Assembly: GCA_020161245.1 (NCBI GenBank)
Contig: JAIUOK010000007.1
Span: 1-64,000 of the forward strand
Direction of reading: 5' to 3'
Length of the DNA: 64,000 nt
DNA from: Actinomycetota bacterium
Lineage (GTDB): Bacteria > Actinomycetota > Actinomycetes > S36-B12 > CAIYMF01
Part shown: piece by piece, positions 16,270-23,226 of the stretch
Numbering within the stretch: the stretch's first letter is position 1
Layout of the letters: each line of letters opens with the position of its first letter
The notes under the pieces: model-generated
Database searches by the model: none
The model's input: only the letters and a program-made list of their open reading frames with translations
What the model was told of the DNA's origin: nothing
Position numbers and translations under genes: made by a program

Positions 16270-16332
16270 GCGTGTAACAGTTCGACGTGGGGCAACGACG
16301 GTCGGTTTGGCCCACGTCGGGCTGTTACACGC
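16270..16332. repeat. 63-bp palindromic element, CGTGTAAC type, copy A1
   Basis: Ends CGTGTAACAG and CTGTTACACGCG form a long imperfect hairpin together with inner CGACGTGGG/CCCACGTCG. The same right arm (TGGCCCACNTCGGGCTGTTACACGCG, in pieces) occurs at 30207-30270 and 54027-54090. This copy is 63 bp; the other six superfamily members are 64 bp. It sits between two small minus-strand genes. Confidence 0.85.
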
Positions 16333-16396
16333 GGACCTCATGAGGAAGGCCGCCCGCCCGGGGTTCCGGGGAGCGGCCTCGAGGTGCGAGCGGGTG

Positions 16397-16540
16397 TCAG
16401 TACCTCGAGGGCTGCTCCTGGCCGTCGTTCTTCGACAGCGCGGGGACGCCGGCGAACCCGAGCGCGACGATGCGCACGATCTCGCCGGAGGCGGGCATGC
16501 CCGGACCACGGCCGTGACGGCGGGTCTCGTAGGCGTTCAT
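16397..16540 (-). CDS. Tiny hypothetical protein, 47 aa
   Basis: From an ATG at 16540 with AAGGAA eight bases upstream. It begins MNAYETRRHGRGPGMPASGE, continues IVRIVALGFAGVPALSKNDG, and ends QEQPSRY. A basic N-terminal part, a short hydrophobic middle and a polar tail give no known family. It could be a small regulator or a precursor peptide. No modification enzymes are nearby, so the latter is not supported. Confidence 0.45.
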   Translation of the reverse strand: MNAYETRRHGRGPGMPASGEIVRIVALGFAGVPALSKNDGQEQPSRY

Positions 16541-16836
16541 CGGTGTTCCTTCATCGGGGCGCGACGGTGGTGCCGTCCGGGCCGGACGACGTCCATCGCG
16601 CTGCGTGTACGACGAGGATGCCGACCCGCAACCCCCTCTGTCACCCGGGTTTCGGGCCGTCGGCGTCGCGCGACCCGGTCTTGAGGCAGGTGTCCCGTGA
16701 CGAGCGCCTCGCTCAGGACGCGCTCACGGTCGCGCGTCTTCGCCCGGCGCCGGAGCACACTCGAACCAACGGACGCCGCCCTCGACAACCGAAGCTCGGG
16801 GCCGGCGTCCGACCCAACTCCGCGCGTGGTGGAACC
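16541..16836. other. Gene-free gap with one hairpin
   Basis: No supported gene on either strand, although long GC-driven open frames exist. A perfect 9-bp inverted repeat CGGACGCCG/CGGCGTCCG spans 16770-16811. The 54-bp element C1 follows immediately. Confidence 0.45.
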
Positions 16837-16890
16837 CCGCTTTGGATGGGTGTGGCGCCGGTACAGCGACGCGTCACACATCCAGATCGA
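16837..16890. repeat. 54-bp palindromic element, copy C1
   Basis: Left arm CCGCTTTGGATGGGTG, right arm CACACATCCAGATCGA. Copies C2 (17803-17856) and C3 (20923-20976) are also exactly 54 bp. The inner CGGTANAGCGACGCGTCAC is shared with C3. The first 16 bases match the reverse complement of the right end of C2, so C1 and C2 appear inverted to each other around one gene. Confidence 0.82.
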
Positions 16891-17002
16891 GCACTCAGAC
16901 GTCGAGCGCTGAACATCCACAGCTCCACGAGGACACGCCGCGTCCACAGCCATGGAACACCGAGACCTCTGCCGGGTCGCATGCGCATCCAAGCGTGCTG
17001 GC

Positions 17003-17794
17003 ATGAACACACGAGCGCAGCGCGATCTCCGGGACATCCCCTCTCGCCCCTATTCACCCACGGAGCCGAGGGCCACGCTTCTCGGCTATCCCCTGAGCAC
17101 TGCCCTGGCCGAAGACCTAGCGAATCTCGACTCTCTGGAAGCGCCACGACAGATCGTCGCTGGTGTCGAGCATGCTGCGCGCCTGGTGGGGCAGTGGACG
17201 CGGCTCATCTTCCCTGCCGATGATTCGCACGAAGAGGCGCTCGACAGGTACGCCGGCGAAGTCAGACTCTGGTCACCCGCGCTCAGGACCGCTATCGCTA
17301 GCGGTGCAGAAGCGTTGAGCATCTGGTCGCACGACGTGCCCGCCCAACGCATCAGGCGCTATCTCGATCTCGAGTTCGAGCAGCTGGCGACGGTCCGCCG
17401 CGCGAGTGTCCGCGGTGAGCATCAGTTCGATGCTGCGGCGCGGCTGCGTGCCATCCGTGACACAGCCAGGAGGCACTCGGTCAAGCTGAAGGGCGGCTAC
17501 CCCCTCGCCTCCGTGTTGGACGCTGCCACGGTTGCGAGCGGCTCGCCGCTTCCGCTTCGGGCCGTATACGAGCTGCTGGCAGTCACGCCATTCCCGACCG
17601 TGGACGCCACGGAGGCCCTGGCTGTGATGTACATGCGCACCCTTGGCGAATCCGACGATGACCTACCGCCGTTCCTGCAAGGCCTTCTGAGGAGGCAGAC
17701 GGCCCTGCTAGGTGCGCTCGCCACCTCCGCTACCGTCGTCTCGGCGGCACTCTCCCTGGGCGCCCCGGAATGCCAGCACGCATCAGTCGCGTGA
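17003..17794 (+). CDS. Hypothetical protein, 263 aa, bracketed by 54-bp repeats
   Basis: Likely start MNTRAQRDLRD at 17003; an upstream in-frame ATG at 16952 is less likely. It is mostly helical and soluble, with segments such as LAEDLANLDSLEAPRQIVAG and YLDLEFEQLATVRRASVRGE. A more hydrophobic C-terminus (LGALATSATVVSAALSLGAP) might insert in a membrane. Codon third positions are clearly less GC-rich than in dinG next door. Palindrome C1 lies 112 bp upstream and C2 8 bp downstream, as if gene and repeats arrived as a unit. Not recognised. Confidence 0.65.
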   Translation: MNTRAQRDLRDIPSRPYSPTEPRATLLGYPLSTALAEDLANLDSLEAPRQIVAGVEHAARLVGQWTRLIFPADDSHEEALDRYAGEVRLWSPALRTAIASGAEALSIWSHDVPAQRIRRYLDLEFEQLATVRRASVRGEHQFDAAARLRAIRDTARRHSVKLKGGYPLASVLDAATVASGSPLPLRAVYELLAVTPFPTVDATEALAVMYMRTLGESDDDLPPFLQGLLRRQTALLGALATSATVVSAALSLGAPECQHASVA

Positions 17795-17802
17795 ACCACA
17801 AT

Positions 17803-17856
17803 CCGCTGTGGATGGGTCAGCGACGGCCATGGGCGTCGCTCACCCATCCAAAGCGG
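17803..17856. repeat. 54-bp palindromic element, copy C2
   Basis: Best-paired copy: CCGCTGTGGATGGGTCAGCG pairs with CGCTCACCCATCCAAAGCGG, with only two mismatches and a small loop around GGCCATGG. It sits between the convergent 263-aa gene and dinG, 7 bp from the dinG stop, and could terminate both. Confidence 0.85.
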
Positions 17857-17863
17857 CCAAACG

Positions 17864-19930
17864 TCAGACCTTCTTCGAGGCCAGGTCGTCGAGGCGGGTG
17901 AGGGACTGTCGGACGAGGGCGCCGTCGGTGGTGAACCAGAACGGCGGCAGCGAGCGCCGCAGGAAGTCGCCGTAGCGGGCGGTCGCGAGACGCGGGTCGA
18001 GGACGGCGACGACGCCGCGGTCGGACGACGAGCGGATCAGGCGTCCGACGCCCTGGGCCAGCAGCAGCGCGGCGCGCGGCACCGAGACCGCGGTGAAGCC
18101 GTTGCCGCCGTGCTCCTCGGCCCACTTCGACCGCGCCGCGATGAGCGGGTCGTCCGGGCGCGGGAACGGGATCCGGTCGATGACGACGAGGTGGCAGGCC
18201 TCGCCGGGCACGTCGACTCCCTGCCACAGCGACAGCGTGCCGAGCAGGATCGAGCGCTCGTCGGACGCGAACCGCGAGACGAGGTCGGCCACCGAGTCGC
18301 CGCGCTTCTGCACGAGCACGGGCACGTCGGTCGGGATGATCTTGCGGTCGAGCAGCTTGTCGGGCAGCGAGTCGGCGAGGTACTCCTCGGCCCGCTCGAC
18401 GCCGCGCCACGACGAGAACAGCGCGAGCGTGCGTCCGCCTGCGGCGGCGATGAGGTCGGCGAGCTCCTCCATCGCGGCGAGGTCGGTGCCCTCGCGCCCG
18501 GGCGGCGGCACCTTCGACGCGACGTAGAGGATCCCCTGGCGGGCATGGTCGAACGGCGAGCCGACGTCCATCCCCTGCCACGCTCCCTCGGCCGACGCCG
18601 CGCCGTCGAGCGGCAGGCCGAACGACCGGGCGACGGGCTCGAACGACCCGCCGAGCTGCAGCGTGGCGGAGGTGACGACCACGCGGGACTGGTCGAACAG
18701 CTGGGTGCGCAGCAGGCCGGCGACCGACAGCGGCGCGAGCTTGAGCACGGGCGCGCGCTTGTCGGCGACGTCGATCCAGGCGACGTCCTCCTCGTCGATC
18801 TCGAGCAGCGCACCGGCGACGTCGTGGATCTCGGTGAGCAGGCCGCGCGCTCGCGACGCCTGGGCCGCGCGCTCCGGATCGTCCTTGGCGCCGTTGATCT
18901 CCGATGTCAGCTTCGTGACCGCGGCGTGCGTCGTGTCGCGCAGCGACGCGAGCGCGAGGAGGAGCGAGCCCTCGACCTTCTCGATCCGCAGCGGCCCGCG
19001 CTGGCCGTCGGCGCGGGCGGCGAGCTCGATCTCGAACGCCTCGGTGCTGGCCTCGAGCCGCTCGACGATCCCCTCGTCGAGCAGCCGGCGCGAGCGCTGC
19101 ACCGCGCGCTCGACCAGCGGCGCCGACAGCTCCGACGACACCGCGGCGGTCGCGCGGTCGACGAGCTCGTGGCCCTCGTCGATGACGACGGCGTCGTGCT
19201 CGGGCAGCACCGGCACCTGGTCGAGGGTGTGGATCGCGAGCATCGCGTGGTTGGTGATGACCACCTGCGACTCCGACGCCTTCGCGCGGGCGGCCTCGGC
19301 GAAGCACTCCTCGCCGTAGGGGCACTTCGCGGCGCCGACGCACTCGCGGCCGTTGACCGAGACCGACCGCCAGACCCGGCCGTCGACCGGGAACGGCAGG
19401 TCGTCGCGGTCGCCGGTGTCGGTGTCGTCGGCCCACTCGCGCAGCTTCTTGGCCTGCCGGCCGAGCACCGTGGTGGGCGCGGCGAACAGGGCGTCGTCGT
19501 CGGAGTCCTCGCGGTCGGCGGCGCCGCGGTGCAGGCGGTCGAGGCAGACGTAGTTGTGGCGGCCCTTGAGGACGGCGTACGTCGGACGCCGGCCGAGCAC
19601 CGGCTCGAGCGAGTCGGCCAGCCGCGGCAGGTCGCGGGAGACGAGCTGGTGCTGGAGGGCGAGCGTGGCGGTGGCGACGACGACGCGCTGCTCGGGCGAG
19701 CGCGCGTGCAGCACCGCGGGCACGAGGTAGGCCAGCGACTTGCCGGTGCCGGTGCCGGCCTGGACCAGCAGATGGCCCGATCCGCCGAGCGCCGACGCGA
19801 CGGCCTCGGCCATCGCCAGCTGGCCGGGGCGGTCCTCCCCCTCGCCGCCGAGACCGCCGACGGCTGTGCGCAGGGCCTCGGCCACCGACAGCTCGGGGCC
19901 GGCGGCTCGGGTGCGCTTGCCGGAGGTCAC
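17864..19930 (-). CDS. dinG: DinG/XPD-type iron-sulfur ATP-dependent DNA helicase
   Basis: A 688-aa superfamily 2 helicase that unwinds 5'-to-3', probably in repair or removal of unusual DNA structures. The GTG start (VTSGKRTRAAG) is chosen because upstream sequence is low-complexity and the helicase begins soon after. Walker A QAGTGTGKS lies near residues 56-64. Four cysteines at about 127, 195, 200 and 206 (NYVC, ECVG, AKCPYGEEC) bind the 4Fe-4S cluster. The DEAH-type box is DEGH near 252, and motif VI is QGVGRLIRSSSDRG. No SOS box was seen upstream. Confidence 0.93.
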   Translation of the reverse strand: MTSGKRTRAAGPELSVAEALRTAVGGLGGEGEDRPGQLAMAEAVASALGGSGHLLVQAGTGTGKSLAYLVPAVLHARSPEQRVVVATATLALQHQLVSRDLPRLADSLEPVLGRRPTYAVLKGRHNYVCLDRLHRGAADREDSDDDALFAAPTTVLGRQAKKLREWADDTDTGDRDDLPFPVDGRVWRSVSVNGRECVGAAKCPYGEECFAEAARAKASESQVVITNHAMLAIHTLDQVPVLPEHDAVVIDEGHELVDRATAAVSSELSAPLVERAVQRSRRLLDEGIVERLEASTEAFEIELAARADGQRGPLRIEKVEGSLLLALASLRDTTHAAVTKLTSEINGAKDDPERAAQASRARGLLTEIHDVAGALLEIDEEDVAWIDVADKRAPVLKLAPLSVAGLLRTQLFDQSRVVVTSATLQLGGSFEPVARSFGLPLDGAASAEGAWQGMDVGSPFDHARQGILYVASKVPPPGREGTDLAAMEELADLIAAAGGRTLALFSSWRGVERAEEYLADSLPDKLLDRKIIPTDVPVLVQKRGDSVADLVSRFASDERSILLGTLSLWQGVDVPGEACHLVVIDRIPFPRPDDPLIAARSKWAEEHGGNGFTAVSVPRAALLLAQGVGRLIRSSSDRGVVAVLDPRLATARYGDFLRRSLPPFWFTTDGALVRQSLTRLDDLASKKV

Positions 19931-20019
19931 CCCCCGATCCAACCAGCCCCGGCCGCGGGCCCGTGGCGCGGCTGTGCACGGCGTCGTCGTCCGCCCGGGG
20001 CTGCGGCGGGGCTCGCCGG

Positions 20020-20160
20020 GGTCCGGCCCCTCAGCGGCAGGGGCCGGACCGGCCGATCGGCAGGGCGGGCCGGCCCCCGGGCGGCCCGCCCCGCCGAGCT
20101 CCAGGGCCCGGACGCAGCGGAGGCGACGGGAGCCCGGGCGGTGGGCACCCCGTCGCCTCC
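20020..20160. other. Three perfect hairpins in a row in a 546-bp gene-free gap
   Basis: The gap 19931-20476 between divergent dinG and DUF805 genes has no supported gene. It holds three adjacent perfect inverted repeats: 20020-20050 (GGTCCGGCCCCT/AGGGGCCGGACC, 12 bp), 20064-20090 (GGCGGGCCG/CGGCCCGCC, 9 bp) and 20119-20160 (GGAGGCGACGGG/CCCGTCGCCTCC, 12 bp). A weaker GTCACCG/CGGTGAC hairpin is near 20346-20370. They lie upstream of both genes, which is odd for terminators. An unannotated RNA or a structured leader is possible. Confidence 0.55.
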
Positions 20161-20476
20161 GTTGCCGCCCCAGCCGCGGGTGCGGGAGGAGCGGAGCTTC
20201 GCGACACGGTCCCGGGGCGGGAGGGCACCGATGGAAAGAGGAGGCGCCCCCATTGCGACCCCGACCCCCCGTCCCGGGACCGGATGGGCCCACCCTGGCC
20301 GGACCAAGATCGTCGGGGCATCTGTCAGATGACGTATTACCGGCCGGTCACCGCGGCTGGAAACGGTGACATGACGCCGTCGCCGCAGGTCCGACATCCC
20401 CCACCTCGGCGTCGGCCCTCGCTAGCCTCCGGCGCAGGAGGCCCGACGCGGGCCGCATCCGGAGGGGAACACGGCC

Positions 20477-20860
20477 ATGGGTTTCGGCCAGGCAGTCAGC
20501 ACCGTCTTCAGCAAGTACGCCACCTTCAGCGGCCGCGCGCGCCGCAGCGAGTACTGGTGGTGGGTCGTGTTCACGATCCTCGTGACGACCATCGCGTTCA
20601 TCCTCGACGCCGTGCTCAAGATCAACACCATCGAGGGCTCGGGCGGCGTCAAGTTCGGCTGGATCTACCTCGTCGTCTCGCTCGTGCTCATCATCCCGAG
20701 CATCGCGGTGACGATCCGCCGCCTGCACGACGCCGGCCACTCCGGCTGGTGGTGGCTGCTGGTCTTCGTCTGCGGCATCGGCGGGATCATCATCCTGATC
20801 TTCACGCTCATGGACTCCAAGCCCGACAACCAGTGGGGCCCCAACCCCAAGGGCGCCTAG
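20477..20860 (+). CDS. DUF805 membrane protein
   Basis: A 127-aa inner-membrane protein with the DUF805 pattern: FSKYATFSGRARRSEYWWWVVF, three or four hydrophobic segments, RRLHDAGHSGWWWLL and a short tail SKPDNQWGPNPKG. The start has GGAGGGG upstream (CGGAGGGGAACACGGCCATG). The family is widespread and its biochemical role unknown. The gene stands alone and is followed by a strong terminator. Confidence 0.94.
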   Translation: MGFGQAVSTVFSKYATFSGRARRSEYWWWVVFTILVTTIAFILDAVLKINTIEGSGGVKFGWIYLVVSLVLIIPSIAVTIRRLHDAGHSGWWWLLVFVCGIGGIIILIFTLMDSKPDNQWGPNPKGA

Positions 20861-20874
20861 CCCTCTCGCTCGTC

Positions 20875-20909
20875 GCAGCGCCGCGGACCGTCACGGTCCG
20901 CGGCGCTGC
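20875..20909 (+). terminator. Terminator after the DUF805 gene
   Basis: Near-perfect 16-17-bp hairpin, GCAGCGCCGCGGACCGT pairing with ACGGTCCGCGGCGCTGC across a tiny loop, 15 bp after the stop codon. The 54-bp element C3 follows 13 bp later. Confidence 0.88.
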
Positions 20910-20922
20910 TGCGTGCGGGGGG

Positions 20923-20976
20923 CCGCTCCGGATGGGTGAGACGTCGGTAGAGCGACGCGTCACCCAGCCAGAGCGG
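20923..20976. repeat. 54-bp palindromic element, copy C3, containing a stop codon
   Basis: CCGCTCCGGATGGGTGAGAC pairs with CGTCACCCAGCCAGAGCGG. It overlaps the 3' end of the convergent phosphohydrolase gene: the stop codon at 20960-20962 and the last few residues (GPALAG) are encoded by the element's right arm. Confidence 0.82.
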
Positions 20977-21721
20977 GCCCGTCCCAGGTGACGGTGGCGC
21001 GGACCGGGGCGTGGTCGCTGGGGAGGTCGGACGTCGGCAGCCACAGCGGAGTGCCGACGTCGGGCAGACCGGTCGGCCGCGCGGCCAGGGTGCAGCCGCG
21101 CGCGCAGACGACGTCGAGCTCGCGCGTCCTGCCGTTCGTGGCGGCGGTGGCGCCGACCCGCGACGCCTCGAAGCCGCCCCACGCGAGGGCCTGGCCCGTG
21201 CGGCGGTCCCACGAGCTGTTGATGTCGCCGAGGACGACGACCGGCCCGACGACGTCCTCGAGCGAGCCCACCAGCTCAGCCGCCTGCGCCGCGCCGCGCA
21301 GCCGCCGCTGCGGCCACTCCGGGTCGAGATGGACCGAGACCACGAGGCAGCCGGCCACCTGCGCCGTGGCCCAGGTGCGGCGCCCGTCCGACGTCGTGGC
21401 GGCCTCGGCGTCGAGGAGGAGGTGGCGGCGGCTGGCCAGCACCGCGCCGTCGACGCTGCTCGGCCGCTTCGCCCAGACTGCGCTGCAGCCCGCGACGCCG
21501 GTCAGCCACTCCGCGAGCCCGGCGTCGACCTCCTGCAGGGCCACGACGTCGCACTCGTCGAGCAGCCGGTCGAGCAGCGACTCCACGCGCGGCATGCGGT
21601 ACCTCGGGTCGAGGTCCGTGCGGGCGACGCCGTCGTAGCGGGACGGCAGGGCATACGCCGGCGCCAGGACGTTCCACGTCGCGACCTCGAGCTGCACCGC
21701 CGCCGACCTCCTCGGCCCCAT
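20960..21721 (-). CDS. Endonuclease/exonuclease/phosphatase-family protein
   Basis: A 253-aa protein of the EEP (DNase I/exonuclease III-like) superfamily. Motifs in order are LEVATWNVLAP (metal-binding Asn), DVVALQEVDAGL (Glu), VSVHLDPEWPQRR (catalytic His), VVVLGDINSSWDRR (Asp and Asn) and the final SDHAPVRATV (Asp-His pair). These give hydrolysis of phosphodiesters or phosphomonoesters; the substrate is unknown. The start is MGPRRSAAVQL or the GTG nine codons later. No signal peptide is seen. Its C-terminus is encoded inside palindrome C3. Confidence 0.88.
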   Translation of the reverse strand: MGPRRSAAVQLEVATWNVLAPAYALPSRYDGVARTDLDPRYRMPRVESLLDRLLDECDVVALQEVDAGLAEWLTGVAGCSAVWAKRPSSVDGAVLASRRHLLLDAEAATTSDGRRTWATAQVAGCLVVSVHLDPEWPQRRLRGAAQAAELVGSLEDVVGPVVVLGDINSSWDRRTGQALAWGGFEASRVGATAATNGRTRELDVVCARGCTLAARPTGLPDVGTPLWLPTSDLPSDHAPVRATVTWDGPALAG

Positions 21722-21805
21722 CCTCGCGCAGCCGTTGGCCTGTAACCGTGACGTTCGACGCTGGCCTGGCGCGGGGCCGGTGTCGGGGCCGCTTAGCCTG
21801 GCCGC

Positions 21806-23059
21806 ATGCACCGCACCAGGCGGCTCGCGTCAGCGGCCGCGGGGGGCGCGGCGCTGGTCCTGCTCCTGGCCGCGTGCTCGTCGTCGACGCCCGCGACCGT
21901 CTCGCCGTCGGCGAGCACGGCGGCGACCGCGCCGTCGTCGTCCGCTCCGACGTCGCAGCCCTCCCCCAGCGAGCCGGCCGACTCGGCCACGCCCGACCCG
22001 TCGTCGTCGGCGCCGTCGAGCGGCCCGTCGCCGTCCGACGAGCCGTCGTCGGGCCCCACCACGAAGCCGGCCGACACGTCGGGCGACGTGACGATGGTGT
22101 TCACCGGCGAGGTGCTCATGCACAAGTCGCTGATCGACCAGGCGCTGCAGAACGGCAGCGGGCGCAACTACGACTTCAGGCCGATGTTCGATGAGATCAA
22201 GGGCCTCATCTCGTCGGCCGACCTCGCCGTCTGCCACCTCGAGCTGCCGGTGATCCCGAAGGGCGAGGGCATGGAGCCGCGGTACGCGACTCCCCCGCAG
22301 GTGATCGACGCGCTGAAGTACGCCGGGTTCGACCGCTGCTCCACGGCGTCCAACCACGCCCTCGACCGCGGCGCGAAGGGCAACGACGCGACCATCGCGG
22401 CGTTCAAGCGCAACGGGATGACCGAGGCGGGGACGTCCGGCGGGCCCGGCGGCCTCGAGCCCACGGTGATGGACGTCGGCGGCATCAAGGTGACCCACCT
22501 GTCCTACACCGAGGTGGGCGGCAAGCCGATCCCGGCGGGCCAGCCGTGGCGGATGGCGATGGCGAGCAAGCCGCGCATCCTCGCCGACGTGAAGAGGGCC
22601 CGCGAGCTGGGCGCGGAATACGTGATCGTGTCGATCCACGACGCCGACGAGCTCGCCTACACGCCGACGCGGAACCAGAGCGACTGGGACACCTGGCTGG
22701 TGGAGAAGGCCGGCGTCGACCTCGTCGTCGGCACCGGGAGCCACGTGCCGGAGAAGGAGGACGCCGACAAGTCGGCCTTCGTCCTCTACGGCCTCGGCAA
22801 CCTCATCAACTGGCGCCTCAACGCCCGCGACAGCGTCATCGCGAAGGTGTCGCTTTACCGCGACGGATCGGGGAAAGTGCTCGCCCGCGCGCCCGAGCTG
22901 ATCCCGACGTTCACCGTGGAGAAGCTCGGCTACCAGGTGCTCGACGCCCGCGGCTTCCGAACGGCCCGCTTCGACCCCGACGTCCGCCAGTACCTGCGCG
23001 ACTCCCTCGACCGCGTCAAGCCCTACGTCGGCCCCTTCGTCCCACCCCTCAGCCGGTGA
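21806..23059 (+). CDS. CapA-family lipoprotein (poly-gamma-glutamate/capsule synthesis-like)
   Basis: A 417-aa lipoprotein. The signal ALVLLLAACSSS has its lipobox Cys near residue 24, then a Ser/Pro linker of about 60 residues. The CapA metallophosphatase-like domain runs from VTMVFTGEVLMHKSL through SADLAVCHLELPVIP, STASNHALDRG and VVGTGSHVPEK to FVLYGLGNLINW. In the usual VSxHWGxEY position the sequence is VSIHDADELAYTP, a clear variation. It probably acts on the outer face of the membrane on an anionic polymer. It is divergent from the EEP gene by 84 bp. Confidence 0.88.
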   Translation: MHRTRRLASAAAGGAALVLLLAACSSSTPATVSPSASTAATAPSSSAPTSQPSPSEPADSATPDPSSSAPSSGPSPSDEPSSGPTTKPADTSGDVTMVFTGEVLMHKSLIDQALQNGSGRNYDFRPMFDEIKGLISSADLAVCHLELPVIPKGEGMEPRYATPPQVIDALKYAGFDRCSTASNHALDRGAKGNDATIAAFKRNGMTEAGTSGGPGGLEPTVMDVGGIKVTHLSYTEVGGKPIPAGQPWRMAMASKPRILADVKRARELGAEYVIVSIHDADELAYTPTRNQSDWDTWLVEKAGVDLVVGTGSHVPEKEDADKSAFVLYGLGNLINWRLNARDSVIAKVSLYRDGSGKVLARAPELIPTFTVEKLGYQVLDARGFRTARFDPDVRQYLRDSLDRVKPYVGPFVPPLSR

Positions 23060-23060
23060 T

Positions 23061-23109
23061 GATGAGGGGCCCCCAGGACCAATAGAACCGGACAGATCAG
23101 CCACTCACC
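23061..23109 (-). repeat. TCTAT-core palindromic element, copy 2 (minus orientation)
   Basis: Read on the minus strand it has CTGTCCGGTTCTATTGGTCC followed by TGGGGGCCCCTCATC. It begins 2 bp after the CapA stop. A second copy in the other orientation lies 60 bp further on, so the convergent gap holds an inverted pair. Confidence 0.75.
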
Positions 23110-23168
23110 CCGTTCGCCGTCCACAGCCGCGCCTCATCCGTGCAGTCTCAGGCTGGGGACAACGGACC

Positions 23169-23219
23169 GGATGAGGGGTAGAAGTGTCTGGCTCTATTGG
23201 TCATGGGGACCCCTCATCC
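23169..23219 (+). repeat. TCTAT-core palindromic element, copy 3
   Basis: 51 bp with a perfect 10-bp outer stem GGATGAGGGG/CCCCTCATCC around GTCTGGCTCTATTGGTC. It ends 8 bp from the hflX stop. With copy 2 it probably ends transcription from both convergent genes. Confidence 0.8.
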
Positions 23220-23226
23220 GGAAACG

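Noticed and set aside
16225-16509. A 94-aa minus-strand frame through the 63-bp palindrome
   Set aside because: It overlaps the better supported 65-aa and 47-aa genes, has no ribosome site and reads through the hairpin.
18110-20332. Long plus-strand open frame opposite dinG
   Set aside because: Antisense shadow; composition is unlike protein, and dinG has all helicase and Fe-S motifs.
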